A stretch of 64,000 bases of DNA, from positions 24,451,586 through 24,515,585 of the forward strand of contig CM041550.1 in the NCBI GenBank assembly GCA_023238725.1, in the 5' to 3' direction. Position numbers and translations under genes: made by a program. This DNA is from Scortum barcoo. Lineage: Eukaryota > Chordata > Actinopteri > Centrarchiformes > Terapontidae. Each line of letters starts with the position of its first letter. Within the stretch, counting starts at the first letter, position 1. Under the pieces are notes generated by a model. The model saw nothing but the letters and a program-made list of their open reading frames with translations, was not told the DNA's origin and searched no databases. Of the stretch, positions 28,001 through 40,000 are shown piece after piece.

Positions 28001-31000
28001 ATAAACATTTTTACCCTAGAATATATTTTCTCTCAAAAATATTTAATATAAATTCTACTAATAGATTAGACTAATAGATTAAAAATGATTATGAATTGGT
28101 TTGGCACATTTCTGTTGCATGACATTTTTAATTTCCCTTGCTAAAGAATAGAAAAAGTACAAAAAATGAAAAAAAAAACAACAACTCTTCTTTACTTTGT
28201 TTTTCAAGTGTGTAGCCTTCTTTCATACCTCTTTCCAACTTTCCACCGCAATGTTACTTTGAAGATGAGTTGACAAATAATTTCATGCATCTTTTCAATA
28301 AAAGATGTTTTTTTTGTAGTTCTGCTTGAAATAACACTTTCAGAGCTATAGCTCATCTGTCTTTCTGTGCTCAGTTTATTTCTTTGAGCTTCTACTTGCT
28401 CATGCTGATGCTATATGCGTGAGCATATAAAAGTCTTGAACGCACAGTTCGTGAATTCTCCTTCTATCTACCCATGTATCACCTTGTTGACAACAGGGAG
28501 CAATAAGAGGGACATAGTGTTTCTCCTTGATGGGTCAGATGACTCCAGAAATGGACTACCAGCTATTCGAGAATTCATAAGAAGAATGGCAGAAGAGCTG
28601 GACACTGATGAAGATAAGGTTCGAGTGGCTGTCATACAGTATAGTGATGACACCACAGTTTACTTCAACCTAAAAACTCACAGATCCAAAAAGGCTATTA
28701 TCTATGCTGTAAGAAATCTTCGCCATAAAGGAGGAAGACTCCGGAACACTGGAGCTGCTCTTCAGTTTGTGCGAGACCATGTTTTCACAGCTTCATCTGG
28801 GAGCAGACGCCTGCAAGGAGTCCCTCAGATTTTGTTTTTACTGACTGGTGGAAAATCCAGTGATGATGTTTCAGGTGCTGCATTAGAACTTAAACAAATT
28901 GGTGTTCTGTCTTTCGCCATTGGAATGAAACACACCAAACAGGAGGAACTTCAGAAAATTGCTTTCTCCTCCAGATTTAGTTTCAACCTTCCTGTCTTTG
29001 GTGAACTTTTATCGATTCAGCCGGAGATAGCTGCATTTGTCGAGGCGGAAATACAAATTGAGCCTCCTACTGTTATAGGTAAGAAGGGTCACTGAGTCGC
29101 AGCTGAGAATCAAACCGACTTCACGTTTGTTCTAATACATTTCATCTTTCACATTTGAATTACCATGAAACTGTATCACTGTCTGAAGAATGTCAGTCGA
29201 TCAGTTTCATTTTTCTCAAAGTGTCTCTGCCTGTGAGAGGCAACTTCTTTGTTATGCTATTTCTTTTTTGGCTCTCGTCCTTTTTTCTTCGTGAACCCTC
29301 GACAGTCTTTTCTTGACAGCTCCAATTCAACAAATTCTTTCTACTCTTAAGCTCTTCCTTGAGCCAATGATAATTGCATCATTGATCAAGTTAAAAACAT
29401 TTTCCATCTTTCTCCATCTTTCATTTGTGAAAGAGGAATATGCTCCTTTTTGGCATTATGCCAAAGTTTCTTATCAGTCTTCTGAAATGTTCTGGCATCT
29501 AATACCTTGTTCATTGCTGTAATTGTTTTGAGTTTTGATTACTGGCTCCTATGGCTTTACCAGCAATCTAATGTGTAATTATTGCACCACAGTATATGGT
29601 AGCTCCTGTGTTATATATCTGGTTCTTAAACAAAGTTTTTCTTTCCTTTTTAGTTGAATTAGAGTCCCCTCAAAGAGACATTGTGTTTCTATTGGATGGA
29701 TCAGATGACACACAGAATGACTTCCCAGCAATGAAAAGTTTTGTGCAAAGAGTGATAGAAACACTCAGTGTTGGTGAGAACAAAGACCGTGTTTCTGTGG
29801 TCCAGTATAGCCAAGATACACAGACACATTTCAATTTGAACACCTACACAGAAAAACAAGATGTTCTTGCTGCTGTCCAGCAGTTGAACCACAAAGGTGG
29901 CAGACCCCTCAACACTGGCGCTGCTCTGGACTACGTGAGAGATAATGCTTTCACTGATTCCTCTGGGAGTCGGCATCAAGAAGGTGTCCCTCAGATATTA
30001 ATTCTGTTGAGTGGGGGAAGATCTCAAGATGATGTTGCAAATGCCGCTGCAGCCTTAAAACGGGACAAAGTTGTTCCATTTTGTGTAGGTACAAGAAATG
30101 CAGACATACTCCAGCACCAAATGATTGCACATAATCCGTCTTACGCTTTCTCTGTGCTTCGGTTTGATGATATTGGAAGCATCCTTCAACAACTTGTGTC
30201 ATTTGTGAAAAGGGTGCCACGACAGCAGCCAAGACTAAAACCACAGAATGGTAAGATTATATCTGTCATCTATCTATCATAGTCATAGTCATGACCTTTA
30301 TTTAATTAAAAACCTCTTACTGAGCAACATCCTTATGTCTGTCAGTTTCTGCAGATCCAGAGTCCATTCACCGTGATATTGTATTTTTACTGGATTCTTC
30401 TGATGAAATGCAAAATGACTTTGATGCATTTCTTGGCTTTGTTGAGAGAATGGTGGAGAAACTCAATGTGGATGACAACAAAGATCGTATTTCAGTGGTG
30501 CAGTACAGCAGAGAACCGTTTGTTGAATTTTTTTTGAACACATATAAAACACAGGAGAGTGTTGCTGGCAACATACGTATTTTGAGGCATAAAGGTGGCA
30601 GACCTCTCAATACTGGAGCAGCCCTCCAGTACGTCAAGGATAATGTTTTTACACCATCTTCTGGAAGTAGACGTCTACAGGGTGTACCTCAGATTTTGGT
30701 TCTCCTAACTGGTGAACGGTCCAGTGATGATATCAGAGATGCTATTGAAAACTTGAAAGAAATTGGTGTGATGGTATTCGTGGTGGGAACAAAGAATGCT
30801 GATACCCTTGAGATTCAGTCTATTTCACACAAAGCCAGTCGTGCTTTCTTTGCAGCAGATGCCAGTGATCTGTTAGGCATTGAACAACAAATATTTTCTG
30901 CCATCAAGAAGGATGAAACCCCAGTTACCCAACCGGCATTGTACGGTAAGACTGTAATGACTATGATGATTTCATGTTGTATGCCACATGCACAACTTCA

Positions 31001-34000
31001 GCCAGTATCAGACTGACGTAGACCTAAAGTCATTCATTCCAAATAAGGGTGAATGATGGACAGCAACAAACTGCCACTGGTCAACAGAGCAGAGATATGT
31101 TGGATTTTTTAAAAGTGCATCAGTAAAACTACAAGTAGGAAGTGAGCGATGGAGGAAATACAGTTAACTTTAAAATAAAATATTTTGCCTTTAATCAGAC
31201 AAAAGAAAACAATTTTGACTTCAATGGTGATAAAAACTAATTATGGTCAATAGTGCCTTACTAATGACTCAAAGGTAAGATTTTTATTAATCCATTTACT
31301 CCATCTACCACTGATTTCACAAATCATGAGACCCAAGCTAAGCATTTTGGTCACAATAACTTTTCTAGGCTTTCCTCCATGTTTTTGCAGTTCAATCAAA
31401 TTCCATCAAGCAAACAGCTCCACTTGTTGCAAAGGTGGGAATTGTGTCAGCAAAAAAGAGCAAGTTGTGCACATGGGCTTACTGAACATTTGCAGGGATA
31501 AAACATCTTTCATCACATTGACCTATTTACTTAAACTCCTGTGTGATTACAGATCCCAACAGAAGAGATGTTGTTTTTGTGCTTGATGGTACTGATGATT
31601 CTCAGCAAAGATTCCCAGATATTAAAGGCTTTGTGCAGAAAATAGTGGCAGAATTAAACATTGATGCAAACAAAGATCGTGCAGCTGTGGTCCAGTACAG
31701 CAACACAGCAGAGACTAATTTTAACCTGAGACGTTATTCGACAAAGGATGATGTTCTTGATGCAGTAAGAGGACTAAGTCACAAAGGAGGTTATCCTTAC
31801 AACATTGGAACAGCTCTCCAGTATGTGAGGGAAAATGTACTTATTTCTGACTCAGGAAGTAGACTCCTTGAAGGAGTTCCACAGGTACTCATACTACTGA
31901 GTGGTGGGAGATCTCAAGATGATATAAGAACCCCAGTCAAAATGCTGAAAGACATTGGTGTCATTTTCATTGCCATTGGAACAACTGACGCTGACACCCT
32001 CGAGCTTCAGACCATATCTCATGAACCCAAGTATGCACTCTCTGTTACTGATTATGAGGAGCTGCTGACTACTAAGCAGGATGTGATGTTATTGTTAAGA
32101 GAGGCTTCCCAACATGTAGAGCAAACAGCTCCCACACCTGGTTTTGGTAAGAAATTATGTTTTATATTTCAAAGAATATTTCATAGTTGCAAACCTATTC
32201 CCTATTACGAAATTACATTGCCTTTGTTTCTACGTCTTTTGTCTTTGTTACAGATTCTAAGAAACATGATGTAGTATTTCTTATTGATGGATCATATGAC
32301 TCACGGAATGGCTTTGAAGAGATACGAGGCTTTGTCATAAAAATTGTTGAAAATTTAAATCTTGATGAGAACAGAGACCAGGTCGCTGTTGTACAATACA
32401 GCCGTGATGCCACAGTCAATTTCTACTTGAATTCCTATTCATCTAAGAATGATGTGCTGAATTCCATTGGAACAATGAGGCATAAATTGGGAAGACCCCT
32501 CAACATTGGCAAAGCACTTGAATTTGTCAGAGACAATGTCTTTGCTGCTTCAGTTGGAGGCAGACATGCTGAATCAGTTCCTCAATATCTGTATGTATTT
32601 AGTGGTGGGAGATCAAAGGATGATGTCAGAGGACCAGCACAGTCACTCAAAGAAAATGGAATTAAGACTTTTAGTATTGGAACAAAGAATGCTGATACAT
32701 TGGAAATGCAAACCATCTCTTTCACACCAGCACATTATTTTTATGTCACAAACTTTAACAATCTGCAAAGCATACATCCATCTGTGGAAGCCACATTGAG
32801 GGGTGCTCATGAAACAGCTAAAAAGCCAACTGTTATTGGTAAGAAGTTAAAGAAATGCATTTTAAGATGTGGAGATAAACCTTGTATGATTATATAGCAT
32901 ATTATTATATAGCATATGTATATAAAAAGTTTGTATTTACAGCAAAGATGTTGGTTTTGTAAATGTTTGTTTATATCTATTTCAGACACTTCCACAATTG
33001 CAGAATTAGAACTACAGAGTGCCGATATTGTCTTTCTCCTTGATGGATCTGATGATATGCGAAGAAGTGAAAGTCAAATATTGGACTTTGTCAGAGAGTT
33101 TGTCAAGCATATAGAAATTGGGCCGAACAAAGTACAAGTTGCTTTGATTCAGTACAGCACAGAGCCCACTATTGATTTTCTCCTTAACACATACTCACTG
33201 AAAGATGATGTCTTGAATCATTTGAGCAATGTAAAACTGAAAGGCGGGTTCATCGTGAACACTGGTGTAGCCCTTGATTATGTGAGGAGTAATGTGTTCT
33301 CTGCTTCATCTGGAAGCAGAGGCCAGCAGGGAATCCAACAGATACTGATTCTCTTCAGTGGGAGAAAGTCGGAAGATGATGTCTTAGGTCCAGTGGAGAG
33401 ACTAAGAAGTGCTGGAATTGTCCTTTTCAGTGTTGGAATGAATAATGCAGAGAGGATGGAGCAATTACCAGACAGTCCTAGAGCACAGTATTTTATCAAG
33501 GAGATTTCTGATTTTCCTCTTGTCAGAGAACAGTTGCTGTCAGTCATTGCATATCATGAAGGCACTATCAACCCTGGTGTAGGTGAGTGAAAACAAGAAT
33601 TAATTAATTAAGTTTGCTTTATCCTTAATATCTTTCATCTTTAATTAATAGATACATTAATCATATATAGTTTTTTGTTGAATTGTTAACTCACATTATT
33701 TGGGACTTTTTTAGGTTCACGCTCCAGTACAAATAGAGATATTGTCTTTCTCATTGATGGATCTGATGATGTCAGGAGTAGATTCTTTGCTATACGTGAT
33801 TTTGTTTCAAAAATGGTTGGAAACTTTGACCTGGAACAAGGAAAAGATAAAGTTGCTGTTGTACAGTATAGCAACAATGCTGAGCTCAACTTCAATCTGA
33901 ATACTTACACCACAAGAGATGACATTCTTAAGCATGTTGAAAGCTTAAAACCAAAAGGGGGAAGGCCTCAGTATATAGGGGCAGCACTGCGGTTTGCGAA

Positions 34001-37000
34001 GGACAATGTCTTTGTTTCAAATGCTGGAGGTCGAGATCGTGAAGGTGCCAAGCAGATACTTATCATGTTAGCTGGTGGAAGATCTAGAGATTCTCCACGA
34101 GGCCCAGCAAGTATGCTCAAGGCTGCAGGTGTAGTCACATTTGCAATTGGATCACGGATGTCTAATTCAGCTGAGATGCAAGTAATTTCCTCTCACCCAG
34201 ATTATGCTTACTCAGTCCCAGATTTTGTAAATCTCCCTCGTGTTCAGCAAAGCTTATTGAGTCATCTTACTAAAATGGAAACTGAGCAGGAAATTAAAGC
34301 AGGTAAGTAGTTAGATTATTTGAAGAATCATTTAAATCATCTTTAGCTGCACATATATGTATGACAATTGTGATTAATATAATAAAAAATATATTTTTGT
34401 TAACAGAACAAAGTGATGAAAGTGGAAGAGACATAGTTTTTCTTTTGGATGGATCTGATAATACCAGAAATGGATTTTCAGCCATTAAAGACTTCCTGCA
34501 CAGAGTAATAGAAAAACTTAACATTGGAACAAATAAAGACAGAGTTGCTTTGATTCAGTTCAGCAATATGGCACTTGCCAATTTCTTTTTAAATTCATTT
34601 ATGAGGAAGGAAGATGTCCTAACAGCTGTCAGAAGGCTCTCACACAAAGGTGGAAGACCTCTCAAAATGGGTGCAGCATTAAAATATGCAAAAGAAAATG
34701 TATTCACAGCTGCCTCAGGAAGTAGGTACATTGAAAATGTGCCACAAATCCTTGTTGTTTTAAGCGGTGGACCATCAAGTGATAGTGTGGACTTGCCTGT
34801 TGCTTCTCTAAAAGAAAACAATGTTAGAATTTTAACCATTGGGACAAATACCTCTGACCAAAAGGAAATGGAGAAGATATCACATGCTCCAAGTTACACT
34901 TTATCAGTTTCTGAACTGGCTGAACTTCCAAGTATACAAGAGCAAGTTATTGCTGCATTTACAGAAGAGAAACTGGAAAATGAAATTTTAAAAACAGTAA
35001 AAATCGGTAAGATAATTGCATATACTGATATTGAGTACTACGTGTTTGAGTTTATACTCAAGTGGAGAGCTTTTTCTTAGCTTTAACCTAAATATATCTC
35101 ATATTTTATGTTTCCTAGCGGGGAGACAGATACCAGGAAGGGATGTTGTGTTCTTGCTGGATGGATCTGATAGGCACTAGAAGTGGATTCCCAGCTATGC
35201 AAGACTTTGTCCAAAGAGTAGTAGAGACACTCAGTGTGGATGACAAGAAAGATCGTGTCTCAGTGGTTCAGTACAGCAGAGATCCGTCTGTCCAGTTCTA
35301 TCTGAACACGTACACCACAAAAGGCGAGATCCTTGACACTGTCAGAGGTCTGAGGCACAAAGGCGGAAGGCCCCTCAACACTGGAGCAGCTCTCCAGTAC
35401 TTGAGGGATAATGTCTTCACGGCCTCTGCCGGGAGCAGGCGCCTGGAAGGAGTTCCACAGGTCCTAATGTTGCTTAGTGGTGGAAGGTCGTCTGACAGTG
35501 TTGATGCACCAGCCTCTGCTCTCAAGCAGCTGGGTGTCTTGACCTTTGCAATTGGAACCAGGAACTCCGATAGCAGAGAATTGCAGCGGATATCCCACGA
35601 TCCTAGTTCTGCTCTGTCTGTGTCTGAATTCACTGACCTTCCCGGTGTCCAACAGCAACTTCAGTCCTCCGTATGGAGGCTGTGGTTACTGAGGTCACCC
35701 GAGAATCACCGACCCCACCAGGTATGTTTACAAGCACGGCCTATTGCTGGCCTGAAAGGGCTCACTGACTTGTTACACTTACACTGAGGGAGAGAAATGA
35801 AGTGGGATGCTTGTTTAGAGCTAGGTGTGCATATAAAGCGAAACTCTTCTGTGCTTTCCTATTGTTTAAAACCCAAGCAGGCAGTGCAGGGTGCTTCCAG
35901 GGATAAAGGCCACCACGTGATAACAGGGCCACCAGCCTATTTTTTGCAAAGGTTTTTATTTCTTGTCTCCCTGTCTGTCCTCAGTTGACACTGCCAAAAA
36001 GGATGTCGTATTCCTTCTGGATGGTTCTGATGGCACTAGGAATGGCTTCCCTGCCATGCGTGATTTTGTTGAGAGAGTGGTGGAAACACTGAATGTGGGA
36101 GAAAACAAAGATCGTGTCTCTGTGGTTCAGTACAGCAGAGAACCAGAGGTCAATTTCTATCTGAAAACATACACCACAAGAGGAGGATGTTGTGGATTCG
36201 GTCAGAGGGCTGAGACACAGAGGAGGCAGACCCCTCAACACCGGGGCAGCCCTCCAGTACGTCAGGGACAACGTCTTTACAAACTCCTCCGGGAGCAGGC
36301 GCCTGCAAGGTGTTCCACAGATGTTGATCCTACTAAATGGTGGAAGGTCTTCTGACAATGTAGATACCCCAGCCTCTGCTCTCAAACAGCAGGGAATCTT
36401 TGTGATTGGCATTGGAACAAGGACCTCTGACATCAGAGAGCTGCAGAAGATATCACATGAGCCTAGCTATGCTCTATCTGTGTCTGAGTTCACTGATCTC
36501 CCCAGTTGTCCAAGAACAGCTCTCCTCTGTAATCAGCACAGTGATAGTGAAGGCCACGCCCATGCCCCCGACAGTACCTGGTAAGAAAGTGTCTGATTGT
36601 TACATTCCAAGATCACTGCAGGATGCAAATGCAAGCGTGTTAAAGTGCAATGTTACTAAGTCGAGGTCGGGCAGGCAGTGCCTGAAAACATACACATACA
36701 CCGTTGACAAAACTGTTGACAAAACAGTTGGGCCAGCATTAGTAGAGTAAGTGGTAAAGGCTGAGGTTAGCTTTGCTCATGTGACTTTGACACAGGAAAC
36801 GTTTGACATACATGAACCTAAATATGTCTCATATTTTATGTTTCCTAGCGGGGAGACAGATACCAGGAAGGGATGTTGTGTTCTTGCTGGATGGATCTGA
36901 TGGCACTAGAAGTGGATTCCCAGCTATGCAAGACTTTGTCCAAAGAGTAGTAGAGACACTCAGTGTGGATGACAAGAAAGATCGTGTCTCAGTGGTTCAG

Positions 37001-40000
37001 TACAGCAGAGATCCGTCTGTCCAGTTCTATCTGAACACGTACACCACAAAAGGCGAGATCCTTGACACTGTCAGAGGTCTGAGGCACAAAGGCGGAAGGC
37101 CCCTCAACACTGGAGCAGCTCTCCAGTACTTGAGGGATAATGTCTTCACGGCCTCTGCCGGGAGCAGGCGCCTGGAAGGAGTTCCACAGGTCCTAATGTT
37201 GCTTAGTGGTGGAAGGTCGTCTGACAGTGTTGATGCACCAGCCTCTGCTCTCAAGCAGCTGGGTGTCTTGACCTTTGCAATTGGAACCAGGAACTCCGAT
37301 AGCAGAGAATTGCAGCGGATATCCCACGATCCTAGTTCTGCTCTGTCTGTGTCTGAATTCACTGACCTTCCCGGTGTCCAACAGCAACTTCAGTCCTCCG
37401 TGGAGGCTGTGGTTACTGAGGTCACCCGAGAATCACCGACCCCACCAGGTATGTTTACAAGCACATGGCCTATTGCTGGCCTGAAAGGGCTCACTGACTT
37501 GTTACACTTACACTGAGGGAGAGAAATGAAGTGGGATGCTTGTTTAGAGCTAGGTGTGCATATAAAGCGAAACTCTTCTTCTGTGCTTTCCTATTGTTTA
37601 AAACCCAAGCAGGCAGTGCAGGGTGCTTCCAGGGATAAAGGCCACCACGTGATAACAGGGCCACCAAGCCTATTTTTTGCAAAGGTTTTTATTTCTTGTC
37701 TCCCTGTCTGTCCTCAGTTGACACTGCCAAAAAGGATGTCGTATTCCTTCTGGATGGTTCTGATGGCACTAGGAATGGCTTCCCTGCCATGCGTGATTTT
37801 GTTGAGAGAGTGGTGGAAACACTGAATGTGGGAGAAAACAAAGATCGTGTCTCTGTGGTTCAGTACAGCAGAGAACCAGAGGTCAATTTCTATCTGAAAA
37901 CATACACCACAAGAGAGGATGTTGTGGATTCGGTCAGAGGGCTGAGACACAGAGGAGGCAGACCCCTCAACACCGGGGCAGCCCTCCAGTACGTCAGGGA
38001 CAACGTCTTTACAAACTCCTCCGGGAGCAGGCGCCTGCAAGGTGTTCCACAGATGTTGATCCTACTAAATGGTGGAAGGTCTTCTGACAATGTAGATACC
38101 CCAGCCTCTGCTCTCAAACAGCAGGGAATCTTTGTGATTGGCATTGGAACAAGGACCTCTGACATCAGAGAGCTGCAGAAGATATCACATGAGCCTAGCT
38201 ATGCTCTATCTGTGTCTGAGTTCACTGATCTCCCCAGTGTCCAAGAACAGCTCTCCTCTGTAATCAGCACAGTGATAGTGAAGGCCACGCCCATGCCCCC
38301 GACAGTACCTGGTAAGAAAGTGTCTGATTGTTACATTCCAAGATCACTGCAGGATGCAAATGCAAGCGTGTTAAAGTGCAATGTTACTAAGTCGAGGTCA
38401 GGCAGTGCCTGAAAACATACACCGTTGACAACACCGTTGACAAAACTGTTGACAAAACAGTTGGGCCAGCATTAGTAGAGTAAGTGGTAAAGGCTGAGGT
38501 TAGCTTTGCTCATGTGACTTTGACACAGGAAACGTTTGACACATGAACCTAAATATGTCTCATATTTTATGTTTCCTAGCGGGGAGACAGATACCAGGAA
38601 GGGATGTTGTGTTCTTGCTGGATGGATCTGATGGCACTAGAAGTGGATTCCCAGCTATGCAAGACTTTGTCCAAAGAGTAGTAGAGACACTCAGTGTGGA
38701 TGACAAGAAAGATCGTGTCTCCAGTGGTTCAGTACAGCAGAGATCCGTCTGTCCAGTTCTATCTGAACACGTACACCACAAAAGGCGAGATCCTTGACAC
38801 TGTCAGAGGTCTGAGGCACAAAGGCGGAAGGCCCCTCCTCAACACTGGAGCAGCTCTCCAGTACTTGAGGGATAATGTCTTCACGGCCTCTGCCGGGAGC
38901 AGTTGTGTTCAGGCGCCTGGAAGGAGTTCCACAGGTCCTAATGTTGCTTAGTGGTGGAAGGTCGTCTGACAGTGTTGATGCGCCACCAGCCTCTGCTCTC
39001 AAGCAGCTGGGTGTCTTGACCTTTGCAATTGGAACCAGGAACTCCGATAGCAGAGAATTGCAGCGGATATCCCACGATCCTAGTTCTGCTCTGTCTGTGT
39101 CTGAATTCACTGACCTTCCCGGTGTCCAACAGCAACTTCAGTCCTCCGTGGAGGCTGTGGTTACTGAGGTCACCCGAGAATCACCGACCCCACCAGGTAT
39201 GTTTACAAGCACTGGCCTATTGCTGGCCTGAAAGGGCTCACTGACTTGTTACACTTACACTAAGAGGGAGAGAAATGAAGTGGGATGCTTGTTTAGAGCT
39301 AGGTGTGCATATAAAGCGAAACTCTTCTGTGCTTTCCTATTGTGCTTTCCTATTGTTTAAAACCCAAGCAGGCAGTGCAGGGTGCTTCCAGGGATAAAGG
39401 CCACCACGTGATAACAGGGCCACCAGCCTATTTTTTGCTTGCTTCTGTCTGTCTCAAAGGTTTTTATTTCTTGTCTCCCTGTCTGTCCTCAGTTGACCTC
39501 TGTCCTCACTGCCAACTGCCAAAAAGGATGTCGTATTCCTTCTGGATGGTTCTGATGGCACTAGGAATGGCTTCCCTGCCATGCGTGATTTTGTTGAGAG
39601 AGTGGTGGAAACACTGAATGTGGGAGAAAACAAAGATCGTGTCTCTGTGGTTCAGTACAGCAGAGAACCAGAGGTCAATTTCTATCTGAAAACATACACC
39701 ACAAGAGAGGATGTTGTGGATTCGGTCAGAGGGCTGAGACACAGAGGAGGCAGACCCCTCAACGCACCGGGGCAGCCCTCCAGTACGTCAGGGACAACGT
39801 CTTTACAAACTCCTCCTCCGGGAGCAGGCGCCTGCAAGGTGTTCCACAGATGTTGATCCTACTAAATGGTGGAAGGTCTTCTGACAATGTAGATACCCCA
39901 GCCTCTGCTCTCAAACAGCAGGGAATCTTTGTGATTGGCATTGGAACAAGGACCTCTGACATCAGAGAGCTGCAGAAGATATCACATGAGCCTAGCTATG

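Noticed and set aside
18964..35006. Assignment to an alpha-4, alpha-5 or alpha-6(VI) chain
   Set aside because: The signal peptide and the N10, N9 and N7 starts resemble alpha-3(VI) specifically. A formal alignment would still be needed to exclude a fish-specific paralogue.
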